DNA of 31,049 bases from JAJRAG01 sp050010535. Lineage in GTDB: Archaea; Thermoplasmatota; Thermoplasmata; Methanomassiliicoccales; JACIVX01. The notes below the pieces were generated by a model. It had not been told where the DNA came from. It saw only the letters and a program-made list of their open reading frames with translations, and did not search any database. The stretch's first letter is position 1, and every line of letters begins with the position of its first letter. Location: NCBI GenBank assembly GCA_050010535.1, contig JBEKKT010000020.1:1-31049 (forward strand), read 5' to 3'. A program made the translations under genes and the position numbers. This document shows, one piece after another, positions 15,682-24,316 of this stretch.

Positions 15682-17010
15682 TCAGCCCGCGCCCCTGATC
15701 CTCTTCATGTGGTCAATGCGCTTCTGAATCAGCTCCTTCTTACCCACATCGTGCCTGACATAGATCGCATCCCCGGATATGTGCCTGAGCCCCCTCTCAC
15801 ACACTTCCTCCGCTCGCCCGACCGTGTCCTCGAGGCCGACCACCGCTATCGATCTTGAGGACGTGGTGAGTATCCTCCCGTTCTCTTCATTCACATTCGC
15901 GTAATAGAGGTGCGCTCCCTCTTTCCTTACGCCCTCCTCGTCCACTCTTATTTCGTGGCCAGACTTCGATCTTGTCCCGTATCCTTCAGGCACGACATAC
16001 TTGCATACGGTCGCCTTTTTCTCGAATCTCACTTTTGAGGGGGAGAGTCTTCCTTCGACTATGTCCTTGCATATCTCTACGAAGTCTGATTCAAGGATCG
16101 GCAGGACGTTCATCGCCTCCGGGTCCCCGAACCGAGCGTTGAACTCGATCACCCTGGGTCCGTCGCTGGTCAGCATGAACTGCCCGTATAGCATCCCAAC
16201 GTATGGACAGCCGTCCTTCGCCATTGCGCCGACGACTTTCCTCATGATGTCCATCGCCTCGTCGAATTCGTTCCTCGTCATGAATGGGAGGATGTGATCC
16301 TCCATGGAGTACGATCCCATTCCGCCCGTGTTCGGCCCATTGTCCCCCTCGAACGCCCGTTTGTGATCCTGAACGAGGGGCATCGGCACAACAGTTCGGC
16401 CGTCGCAAAAGGCCTGCAGTGTAAACTCCTCTCCTTCCAGTCTCTCCTCCAGGACAACACCTCCGCCTCCAATCTTGTTGTCGAGGATCTCCTTCACGTA
16501 CTTGACCACTTCTTCCTTGTCCCTCAGATGCTCACCCTGCATCTTGACGCCTTTTCCACCAGTGAGGCCAACTGGCTTGACGGCGACCTCGTTGCCAATG
16601 TCCAAAACGTATTTCTTCGCCCCCTCGAAGTCGTAGAATGTGCTGAACTCGATGTTGCCAGGGATTCCATACTTGCTCATGAGCCCCCTCATGAAGGCCT
16701 TGGAGGTCTCAATCCTGGCTGCATCCTTCGTCGGACCGACACATCTGATACCCTTCTTGATCAGTGCGTCGACCAGCCCGATCTCGAGCGGCGCCTCAGG
16801 TCCAATAACGGCGATTTCGGCGGCCGAATCAACGGCAAATTTCACGACGTTTTCGACATCCGTATCCTTTACCAGCTTGAAGTCCCGGCTAGCGCGTACG
16901 ATGCCTGGGTTTCTGTTGCCCATAGTCGCATAGACCTCGGCGCCGCTCTTGGCAAGCGCTTTCACAATCGCGTGCTCCCGACCGCCCCCTCCTACGGATA
17001 GGACCTTCAT
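15682..17010 (-). CDS. purD: Phosphoribosylamine-glycine ligase (GAR synthetase)
   Basis: This ATP-grasp enzyme joins glycine to phosphoribosylamine in the second step of purine synthesis. At 442 residues it is full length. The N-terminal nucleotide-binding start is VLSVGGGGREHAI. The preATP-grasp end reads GPEAPLEIGLVDAL; the ATP-grasp core has KPVGLTGGKGVK, then DHKRAFEGDNGPNTGGMG, the family signature, and IEFNARFGDPE with metal-binding residues. The C-terminal domain follows. No fusion to purM or purN is seen. A TATA-like TTATTATAAT-type stretch lies upstream. Other purine genes are absent from the window, so the pathway is dispersed in this genome. Confidence 0.97.
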   Translation of the reverse strand: MKVLSVGGGGREHAIVKALAKSGAEVYATMGNRNPGIVRASRDFKLVKDTDVENVVKFAVDSAAEIAVIGPEAPLEIGLVDALIKKGIRCVGPTKDAARIETSKAFMRGLMSKYGIPGNIEFSTFYDFEGAKKYVLDIGNEVAVKPVGLTGGKGVKMQGEHLRDKEEVVKYVKEILDNKIGGGGVVLEERLEGEEFTLQAFCDGRTVVPMPLVQDHKRAFEGDNGPNTGGMGSYSMEDHILPFMTRNEFDEAMDIMRKVVGAMAKDGCPYVGMLYGQFMLTSDGPRVIEFNARFGDPEAMNVLPILESDFVEICKDIVEGRLSPSKVRFEKKATVCKYVVPEGYGTRSKSGHEIRVDEEGVRKEGAHLYYANVNEENGRILTTSSRSIAVVGLEDTVGRAEEVCERGLRHISGDAIYVRHDVGKKELIQKRIDHMKRIRGAG

Positions 17011-17043
17011 AACAAAGCTCCCCGAATGAGAAGGGTTTCAGTG

Positions 17044-17051
17044 ATTATAAT
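17044..17051 (-). promoter_or_regulatory. Probable TATA box of purD
   Basis: On the minus strand ATTATAAT lies about 38 bases before the purD ATG and would place the transcript start near 17022. GGGGAG at 17018-17023 would then be at the very 5' end of the mRNA, 7 bases from the start codon. Both elements are moderate matches. Confidence 0.45.
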
Positions 17052-17120
17052 AATTGGTCCCTGCACACTGGCATGCTTGATCTGCGTGAGGTCTATCAGG
17101 AAGACCGGCCATCTCGAGGG

Positions 17121-17777
17121 TCATGCCTGAATCCCGAGAAGCGGCAGCAGCTCCGGGAGCCCTTCCCCGGTTTTAACGCTTATTAGATTCAGGAGCGCGT
17201 CACTCCTTATCTTCTTGTAGTCACGTTTTAGTCTTTCGACATTAACGTCCAGATGAGGAATGAGATCGATCTTGTTGAGGACAGCCACGTCCGCCTGGAC
17301 GAAGATCATCGGGTGTTTCCTGACCATGTCATCGCCCTCGGTGACGGATATCACCACGAGCCTCATGTCGGTTCCTAGGGGGAAATCAGCGGGACATACG
17401 AGATTCCCGACATTCTCAATGAATAGAAAGTCGAGTGAATCCAAGTCGATGTTGTCCAATGCGTGGTCTATGAGGTGCGCATCGAGATGACATTCTTTTC
17501 CCGTGTTCACGTTGACGGATGGAAGACCGACCGCCCTGAACCTATCGCAGTCATCTTGGCCTGTGACGTCGCCCGCTATTACCGCGACCTTGATCCCCTT
17601 CCTATTCAACTGGATCGCTAGCCGTTCGATGAGAGCAGTCTTTCCCGAACCTATGGATCCCATTATGTCGACCGACCTGATCCCATGCGACCGAAGACGT
17701 TTCAGATTTTCATTCGCGAGTCGGCGGTTCTCCGCGAGGATGTCCGTCCCTATTTCGATGTCCCCCGACTTGTGCAC
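17121..17777 (-). CDS. hypB: HypB, GTPase for nickel insertion
   Basis: HypB is a GTPase that, with HypA, delivers nickel to [NiFe]-hydrogenase (and in some organisms urease). Visible are the P-loop GSIGSGKT, the metal-site motif NTGKECHLDAH, the switch region FIENVGNLVCPADF with its second cysteine, and the guanine motif NKID. There is no histidine-rich nickel-storage stretch. The frame is open up to a TTG at 17846, but the GTG at 17777 gives an N-terminus (HKSGDIEIGTDILAENRRLA) that matches where archaeal HypB proteins normally start, and TTATGG about 25 bases upstream could serve as TATA box for a leaderless mRNA. The start is therefore likely but not certain. No hypA, other hyp gene or hydrogenase gene is in the window. 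Confidence 0.93.
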   Translation of the reverse strand: MHKSGDIEIGTDILAENRRLANENLKRLRSHGIRSVDIMGSIGSGKTALIERLAIQLNRKGIKVAVIAGDVTGQDDCDRFRAVGLPSVNVNTGKECHLDAHLIDHALDNIDLDSLDFLFIENVGNLVCPADFPLGTDMRLVVISVTEGDDMVRKHPMIFVQADVAVLNKIDLIPHLDVNVERLKRDYKKIRSDALLNLISVKTGEGLPELLPLLGIQA

Positions 17778-18078
17778 GCCCCTAATGGTCCTAGGTCTTC
17801 CATAACTGTTTGCTCTCAATCTTGCCAATCCACCAGATGCCAACAAAATCGCGATGTTCTCGTGTCACTTTGGAAAGCTTCATGCTTGGGGTGGGTTCAT
17901 CGACACAGCTCAGGGCCGAACCACCATCTAGGTCTCATCTGTTGACTTGACTTCGTTGCATCGTCGATTGCCGATGACCGTCAACCTTGTTGAGTTTTCC
18001 TCAAGGAAACGGGGGGCCAGTATCCATCCCAATTGCAACAAGATTTAAGTAACAAAGATTTCATACTAATAGATATCC

Positions 18079-18086
18079 TTATTTAA
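18079..18086 (+). promoter_or_regulatory. Promoter (TATA) of the beta-helix surface protein gene
   Basis: TTATTTAA predicts a transcript start near 18108, leaving a short leader with the Shine-Dalgarno-like AGGGGGAA (18113-18120) before GTG 18127. A second TATA-like element, ATTTAAGT at 18043-18050, could give an alternative start near 18071. Which one is used cannot be decided from sequence. Confidence 0.5.
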
Positions 18087-18113
18087 GGTTCGGAAGGAAG
18101 GATTAGAACCTTA
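18084..18113 (+). repeat. Perfect 8-bp inverted repeat at the promoter of the surface protein gene
   Basis: TAAGGTTC (18084-18091) and GAACCTTA (18106-18113) are perfect inverted copies separated by 14 purine-rich bases. The left arm overlaps the TATA box and the right arm ends directly at the GGGGG ribosome-binding stretch. It could be an operator for a dimeric repressor or, if transcription starts upstream, a hairpin that hides or presents the ribosome-binding site. Confidence 0.55.
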
Positions 18114-18126
18114 GGGGGAATTAGGT

Positions 18127-21100
18127 GTGAATTCAGATTGTATGAACAAACGTGACTCGTTGAGGCACGTTCTGGGAAAGAGAGCGTTGGTGTACATCGG
18201 TATACTCGCGTTCGCTATTGTGCTGCTGTTGGTCTTGAACGCCAACAGCGGGAAGGCGAGCGCCGCTGGACCAACCTACGTCTACCAGGACATCAATACA
18301 AGTGTCCAGTGGACAGAAGCGAACAGCCCATACATCGTGAATCAATCGATAGAGATTACCTCTACCGGGACCTTGACCATAGGACCGAATGTCACCGTTA
18401 TGGTCAACGCAGGTGACGGGATCACCGTCAGCGGGAAACTTGTCGCACAAGGTACCGCTGTCAAATGGATTGATTTCACCACAAACGACACATCCCCGTT
18501 TGGATACTGGAACGGACTGTATTTCAACTCCACTAGCTCCGGATCGATTCTGAGCTACGTAATTGTCGAAAATGCGTCAATCGGAGTAGGAGTACAGAAT
18601 ACCAGCGTGTCGATGTCGAACATAAAATTGGTCAACAGTGACACCGCTGGTTTGTCTTGGGTAGTTGACAATGGCAATGATTTGACTGCTACTTTAACGA
18701 ACGTCGAAGTGTCGAATAGTAATGATGTTGGGATCTTGTTGTACTCCACGTCTGGGAATATTGTGGCGAACATCAATAATCTCACTGTCGCTAACTGTTA
18801 TAGCTTTGGCGTTCTAGTGTGGGCGCCAAATGGCAACGCGGCGGTCACCGTCGACCCGAGCAAAGTATCAGATTGCGGGGATTCCGGTCTGCAGGTCGAA
18901 GCTTCTGGGACGATTACGCTGATGGTGAAAGACTCTACATTCGAAACTAACTACGCTGGAATCACTGTCTACGGCGATACGGGCAAGGCTACGATCACTC
19001 TGCAGAATGTGAACTTGGTCGGTAATTATGCCGGCGAGTTGGTGACTGATGTCAGCCTCGCAGATGTGAATTTGATGGTGACTAACACGACCATTAACGG
19101 CGCATCTGCCGATGCATTAACGAATTACTACCCAGAGGAGATCAAGCCGACATACGACATAATCAACCCAGGGTCTAACTACATAACTGGCGGCTCGATG
19201 CAGGTAGAGCTTCCCTTCGATTTCCAGTATGGTGGAGCGGTCTATGACTATGTGAACGTCTCCATCGACGGATACATCTGGCTGGGCTCACCCTTCAGTG
19301 GAAATGTCATACAGCCATGCAGTGACGCCTTCTCGGCTTATTCGTACTATGGTCCGTATGGTGTCCCGCCGGGAGTTGGTTGGAAGGCATACAGCGATCG
19401 AATCGTGTTCCAATGGTATGTCTATACTGGCAGCTATTCCAGCCCCTCACTGGACGTCTTTGAGGCGGTTCTGTACTCCAATGGCGACATCCAGTTCAAC
19501 TATGCCGACATGACAACTACCTATGTGAACTCCAACCCCTATGGACTGGAATGGTCTTACTCGACTCTTGATCTGAGAAATGTGATGGCACCGAACGTCT
19601 ACGACATGGACTACACCAGCGTGTACTTCCGCATGGAGACGTTCTCCGCCGGTTGGGGCATAGTGGCCAATGCCGGAGCGAACATCACTGCGACGATCAA
19701 GGACAGCTCGATAAGTAACGAGTTCTACGGCGGTGTCTCGCTTCAATCCATGAACGGCTGGATGAATCTGGGCGTCGTGAACTCTAGCTTCGAGTACTTC
19801 CTAACCCCACCAGGCACGACAGCGGGACTCATGGCAATGGCATACAACGGAACAATAACCGCGACAGTAGACAAGAGCAAGTTTGAATATTGCCCCTTCT
19901 TTGGTGTCTATTTGGCATCCAGTCCAATGTGGGGTGGAAAAGAGACCACGACGATAACCAACAGCGCCTTCAAAGATGTCGGTTTCATGTCCGTGGTCGT
20001 TGAGACCCTTGTCAATGACAACGACGGTTTCAATCCGGTCGTCAACTACTCCTCGATGAGGATGATTGCGGGCAACAGCTTCGGGAATGCAAGTGGTGTC
20101 TTGTTGTTTACAACTATCAACTCGGTTGACTCCGCTTGGAACGTCATGATGAATGAGACGGTGAAGAACAACACCTTCAGTGGCACGTCACTTCCCACCA
20201 TCATGGGTCTGTCAATCGCCGACATTTCGGGGAAGTCACTGAGCTTGCCTGCGCAGCGTTCAATGGAAATTGGCTTGCTCGCCTCCTACAGCACGATCTC
20301 CTTGATGAAGAGTGGCTCAAGTGTGACCAAGACCGACCAGATGACAGGTAACATTGCTGACATTACGGGCATCAGCATGATTGGGGCCAGTGCGCCGAGC
20401 AGTCATCGTGCGCCTAGTAATAGTGCGCCGAGCCAGCCTATTGAGGCATACAACGGAATAGTTGTCAATGACTGGTTCGTATCAGATGCTGGCCTTCCCT
20501 GGAAAGAGACAGTTGGTATCACCGACAATGCTCTGAACCTGAAGGGCGGTTACCTAGGCGATGCCATCGATGTGGACCTCTATGGTGAAAACCACAACGC
20601 TACGATGAAATCAACGGTCGTCACGGACGTTTTGCGCAACAAAGTGCTAGCTTGGAGCAACGATGCCTGGTTCAGAAACATCGAAGTGGATGTCGAGCAG
20701 ATTCTCCAAAACGGTAAGGGCAATGGAACGATTGCAGCGGATGTGACCATCGAGAAGAACGTCGTTCAGGGTGCTTCCTATTGGGCCATCTATGTGTACC
20801 TTGACGCGGAGATGTGGAACCAGTGGGGAAACCAGACAGCCACATTGAACGCGATGGTGACTGACAACCAAGTGAACAATTCGTGGAATGGCATATTCGT
20901 CGAAGTGGACAGTTATTGCACATTCTATGCGTACTTCCCTCCGTACGAGACGAAGGTTGCCGCATCCGAGTCCACAACCTATGATGTAAACATAGTGAGG
21001 AACACGGTGGATGCTGCCTACGAGGGGATCTACTTCGAGACAGATCCGTATGTAGAGGAGTTTCTCTCGGTCTTCAGTCATGCATCATTGACGGTCAGCG

Positions 21101-24100
21101 GAATGGCGAACATCTCAGACAACAAGGTCACCATGACCGGATCGTACGAATCGTATGCTATTGACATCGAATACTACGTTGGAGCCGAAGCGGGTCAGGC
21201 TGTGGGCATTTTCACTGACGGACTCGTTGTGAAGGACAACGTCATCAATGGTCCAGGAATAGGGTATTACTCCGAAGGCATATACCTCTGGCCAGAAGTG
21301 GATGCTTATGCCTACAACTTAGGTGACACACCGAAGGCGACTGCCACTTTCACCGCTGATATCAGCGGAAACACAATTTCAAGTGTGGAATATGGCATCG
21401 ATGTGGAACCCTACGCGGATTCAGAGTATGGTAACGCGTCAGTGACGAGCAGTATGTCCATCAGCATAACCGGGAACAAGATAACGGACGTAATAACTCA
21501 ACTTCCCGAAGGTAGCTCGTATGGCGCGGGTATCTATCTCTATCCCGAGGTGGACATATATAACGCGGAAAGCGGCACCAACGCGATCGCCAACGTCTCA
21601 TGGTCCCTTGTGGTATCCAACAACGTCGTCAACTGGACAGATACGAACTCGTACGCTACAGGCATCTATGACTACTACTACGTGAGCACATCGGACATCA
21701 CGAACGGGTACCTAACGCTGAACCTGGTCACCGAGATAACATCGAACACCCTCACTGGAACTGGAGGATGGGGTGGAATCGATGCTTACTCAGACTCGAC
21801 TTCCGCAGGGACGTTCGATATCTCAATGAACACAATAGCGACGACTGGCGAATACGGTATCTATGCAGAATACGCGAGCGTCACGATATCCAAGAACACG
21901 ATCTCTAGTGTGTCGGAAGACGGAGTTTACCTCTACGATTGCACAGGGTCGGTTTCCAACAACACCGTCACTGGAGCGTCCTACGAAGGCATCTACGTCG
22001 AGGGTTGCAATCTCTTGACGGTCAGGGACAACACTGTTGACATGTGCGGAGACGGTATCGGCATCGAGTATTCCTCGGACATGATGGTTGTAAGCAACAC
22101 GTTGACCAACAACGGCTTTACCAGTCATGGATATGATACATACGGTCTCTGGATTTATGAGTGCACAAACATCAGTGTGACCGGGAATGCGATCACTGGC
22201 AACTACGAAGGATTGTATGTCGAATACTCATCTCAAATAATCGTGCGGAACAACGTCGTGGACAAGAACCTCTGGAACGGAGCTGAGTTCGATTACTCAG
22301 ATCAGCTGATCATTGAGGCTAACAGCTTCAGCGCAAACGGCGGAGATGGAGTATACATATACTACTACGAATCCGGCAGTGTCGTGTTTGGCAACAACAC
22401 AGTCAACCAGAATGTCGAACGCGGTCTCAGTTACTACGGCTACTACTACTACTCGTATGCTTCTCTGAGACTGTACAACGGAGTGTTTGCGGATAACGGC
22501 TGGTACGGTGTATACGTCGAGTCGCCTTCTGCAGTCTGGATCGTCGATGCTGCGTCAGCGGTTCGGGACAACCCAGTCTACTTCCAGGGTGACATCACCG
22601 TAGCTAGCGGCGGGGTCCTCACCATCGACACGGCGACTGATTTCATCATGGCGCCGGACAACTTCGATGGGTTGGCAAGCATCATTGTGAAGGAAGGAGG
22701 CAAGCTCGTCGCCAGGAACTCTTGGTTCTGGGGAGAGGGCCTAGGGGGCACAGAAGTCTCGCAGGGTCCAGGCTCCTACTACGAGTTCAGCGTCTACGGG
22801 ACTCTCGACATGGAGAGCAGCACTGTGCAATATGCGAAGGAGCTGTATCTTGGCCCGACCTCCACAGCAAGCATAAGGACCAGCACGATCATGGACAACT
22901 ATATGAACGGCATACACGTCGACAACTGCTCGCCAACGATCTCTGGCACGAAGGTTCTGAACAACTGGATGGACGGCATCTTCATCGAAGGTTCGAAGGC
23001 CGACCCGAAGATTAGGGACTGCCTGATCATGGAAAACACCCGCGGAGTCTACGCCTACAACTCGAATCTTGGAGACGTGACGGACAACTTGATCGTCATG
23101 AACGAGGTCGCAGGCATATACGCTGATCACTCGAACGGAAAGATCCATGACAACGTCATGCTGTTCAACAAGAGAGAGATATGGATAGTGGACAGCAATG
23201 TGTCGGTCCTGAACAACCAGATAGGATACTCCCAGCTGGTCAGCGTGATGGCGAAGTATCTGCCGTTCCTCTCGACGGACTCTGGCATCTTGCCGATCTC
23301 AATTGACGGCTTAGAAATCTCGCCTGAACTGGTAACGATGATGATGCTGGACCACATCGGCATATATGCTGAGAATTCAACGGTCAGCGCAAGCAGCAAC
23401 GTATATGGATTGCTGACCTATGCGGTGTATGTTGTCGATTCCCAGCTGAGCTTCAACGATAAGGTTCTGGCGTCTGAGCTGACCATACCGTACTTCGATA
23501 GCAACGGCAACCTGCTGAACATAACGGTCCCGATCCATGTCTACGATGGAATTTACGCATCCAATTCCTCTGTGACCGTCAGCGGCGGTAACATACAGGT
23601 ACTGGATGACGCGATATTCCTCGAGAAGTCCACTGCGGACCTGAGGAACGTCGTCTTGAACGCGACGGATATGGACCTCTACCTCGTTGACGGGTCAACA
23701 GCCTCTGCAACAAATGTGACCTTCGACGGTGGGACAATGGCCGAGGACACATCCGCGGTGACGGTGAACTACAAGCTTACCGTTATTGCGTTGGACCAGG
23801 ACGGCAAGCCTGTCGGTGGAGTATGGATCGTGGTTCGGGATGCTGCTGGGAACGAGATAGCTGAAGGCGCGACCGGTGACGACGGCATGTTTGTCACCTA
23901 CGTGGTCGGATACGTTCAGACCAGCGCCGGAAAGAGCACTGCCATGAACCCGTACCTCGTGAACGCATCCTTCGATCAGGGATCGGTCAAGAAGAGTGTA
24001 ACTGTGAACGGCCCGACAGTGGTGACAGTCCAGGTACCGGTTGTGAAGGCCAAGCCGGTTAATCTTGCGCCGCTCGTTGGAATAGTGGCTGTGGCCGTCG

Positions 24101-24144
24101 TACTGATGGCTATGCTGCTGTTGACAGTCAGGGGCAGACCATAG
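18127..24144 (+). CDS. Giant beta-helix surface protein, C-terminally anchored
   Basis: This 2005-residue exported protein has no recognised enzyme activity. A signal segment (ALVYIGILAFAIVLLLVL, then KASAAG) is followed by parallel beta-helix (PbH1/NosD-like) coils of about 22-24 residues with repeated N-x-I/V and G-I/V-Y patterns. A globular domain of about 170 residues (335-505; FDFQYGG, VSIDGYIWLG, YSNGDIQFNY) interrupts the first helix. A Ser-Ala-Pro linker at 755-771 separates it from a longer second helix (about 780-1850). Near the end is one carboxypeptidase-regulatory-like domain (KLTVIALDQDGKPVGGVWIV), then a membrane helix (LAPLVGIVAVAVVLMAMLLL) and RGRP. GTG is chosen because GGGGG lies 8 bases before it; ATG 18142 is the alternative. 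By eye there are about 35 N-X-S/T sites. A role in adhesion or as a cell-envelope component is inferred only. Confidence 0.9.
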   Translation: MNSDCMNKRDSLRHVLGKRALVYIGILAFAIVLLLVLNANSGKASAAGPTYVYQDINTSVQWTEANSPYIVNQSIEITSTGTLTIGPNVTVMVNAGDGITVSGKLVAQGTAVKWIDFTTNDTSPFGYWNGLYFNSTSSGSILSYVIVENASIGVGVQNTSVSMSNIKLVNSDTAGLSWVVDNGNDLTATLTNVEVSNSNDVGILLYSTSGNIVANINNLTVANCYSFGVLVWAPNGNAAVTVDPSKVSDCGDSGLQVEASGTITLMVKDSTFETNYAGITVYGDTGKATITLQNVNLVGNYAGELVTDVSLADVNLMVTNTTINGASADALTNYYPEEIKPTYDIINPGSNYITGGSMQVELPFDFQYGGAVYDYVNVSIDGYIWLGSPFSGNVIQPCSDAFSAYSYYGPYGVPPGVGWKAYSDRIVFQWYVYTGSYSSPSLDVFEAVLYSNGDIQFNYADMTTTYVNSNPYGLEWSYSTLDLRNVMAPNVYDMDYTSVYFRMETFSAGWGIVANAGANITATIKDSSISNEFYGGVSLQSMNGWMNLGVVNSSFEYFLTPPGTTAGLMAMAYNGTITATVDKSKFEYCPFFGVYLASSPMWGGKETTTITNSAFKDVGFMSVVVETLVNDNDGFNPVVNYSSMRMIAGNSFGNASGVLLFTTINSVDSAWNVMMNETVKNNTFSGTSLPTIMGLSIADISGKSLSLPAQRSMEIGLLASYSTISLMKSGSSVTKTDQMTGNIADITGISMIGASAPSSHRAPSNSAPSQPIEAYNGIVVNDWFVSDAGLPWKETVGITDNALNLKGGYLGDAIDVDLYGENHNATMKSTVVTDVLRNKVLAWSNDAWFRNIEVDVEQILQNGKGNGTIAADVTIEKNVVQGASYWAIYVYLDAEMWNQWGNQTATLNAMVTDNQVNNSWNGIFVEVDSYCTFYAYFPPYETKVAASESTTYDVNIVRNTVDAAYEGIYFETDPYVEEFLSVFSHASLTVSGMANISDNKVTMTGSYESYAIDIEYYVGAEAGQAVGIFTDGLVVKDNVINGPGIGYYSEGIYLWPEVDAYAYNLGDTPKATATFTADISGNTISSVEYGIDVEPYADSEYGNASVTSSMSISITGNKITDVITQLPEGSSYGAGIYLYPEVDIYNAESGTNAIANVSWSLVVSNNVVNWTDTNSYATGIYDYYYVSTSDITNGYLTLNLVTEITSNTLTGTGGWGGIDAYSDSTSAGTFDISMNTIATTGEYGIYAEYASVTISKNTISSVSEDGVYLYDCTGSVSNNTVTGASYEGIYVEGCNLLTVRDNTVDMCGDGIGIEYSSDMMVVSNTLTNNGFTSHGYDTYGLWIYECTNISVTGNAITGNYEGLYVEYSSQIIVRNNVVDKNLWNGAEFDYSDQLIIEANSFSANGGDGVYIYYYESGSVVFGNNTVNQNVERGLSYYGYYYYSYASLRLYNGVFADNGWYGVYVESPSAVWIVDAASAVRDNPVYFQGDITVASGGVLTIDTATDFIMAPDNFDGLASIIVKEGGKLVARNSWFWGEGLGGTEVSQGPGSYYEFSVYGTLDMESSTVQYAKELYLGPTSTASIRTSTIMDNYMNGIHVDNCSPTISGTKVLNNWMDGIFIEGSKADPKIRDCLIMENTRGVYAYNSNLGDVTDNLIVMNEVAGIYADHSNGKIHDNVMLFNKREIWIVDSNVSVLNNQIGYSQLVSVMAKYLPFLSTDSGILPISIDGLEISPELVTMMMLDHIGIYAENSTVSASSNVYGLLTYAVYVVDSQLSFNDKVLASELTIPYFDSNGNLLNITVPIHVYDGIYASNSSVTVSGGNIQVLDDAIFLEKSTADLRNVVLNATDMDLYLVDGSTASATNVTFDGGTMAEDTSAVTVNYKLTVIALDQDGKPVGGVWIVVRDAAGNEIAEGATGDDGMFVTYVVGYVQTSAGKSTAMNPYLVNASFDQGSVKKSVTVNGPTVVTVQVPVVKAKPVNLAPLVGIVAVAVVLMAMLLLTVRGRP
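20389..20439 (+). repeat. Tandem 15-base repeat coding a Ser-Ala-Pro linker
   Basis: Three imperfect copies of a 15-base unit (pattern AGTGCGCCGAGC plus one codon, with one extra CAT codon between the first two) encode SAPSSHRAPSNSAPSQP. The segment joins the two beta-helix halves of the surface protein and is the only low-complexity, proline-rich stretch in it. Confidence 0.75.
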
Positions 24145-24160
24145 ACACAAAACCTAAACC

Positions 24161-24184
24161 TTTTCCCTTTCTTATTCTTTTTAT
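24161..24184 (+). terminator. T-rich archaeal terminator after the surface protein gene
   Basis: Starting 16 bases after the stop codon, the non-template strand has several runs of T (TTTT, TTT, TTTTT) separated by C or A. Runs of this kind are enough for intrinsic termination by archaeal RNA polymerase without a hairpin. Confidence 0.6.
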
Positions 24185-24316
24185 CTCACTGCAGAAGGAG
24201 CGCACGCTTTCTCGCATTGCAAGTGAGATGTCGTAGATAGTCTCGGACCTCGTCCCACCTTGCACCCAGGCAAAAAGAGTTAAACGGAGAAGGGTATTTC
24301 TCGATGGTGGCCTTAG

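Larger units (their letters stand above)
17778..18126. other. Intergenic region between hypB and the beta-helix gene
   Basis: About 350 bases separate these divergent genes. The left part could encode up to 23 extra HypB residues from TTG 17846 but shows no other gene. The right part (18040-18126) is AT-rich and holds two TATA-like elements and an inverted repeat described separately. I see no tRNA, no small ORF with a ribosome-binding site and no clear non-coding RNA. Confidence 0.6.

Noticed and set aside
17847..18060. tRNA or other structured RNA in the hypB-surface protein gap
   Set aside because: GGGTTCATCGACAC near 17891 looks a little like a T-loop, but no acceptor, D or anticodon stem can be paired around it. 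A TTTCC-TCAA-GGAAA hairpin near 18000 is too short to mean anything.
18127..24144. Horizontal transfer of the surface protein gene from its lower GC
   Set aside because: A hand count gives 25 of 60 G+C at 22081-22140 against 38 of 60 at 961-1020. However, the product is rich in Asn, Tyr, Ile and Ser, which alone lowers GC, and the transferase gene shows the same style. Codon analysis would be needed.
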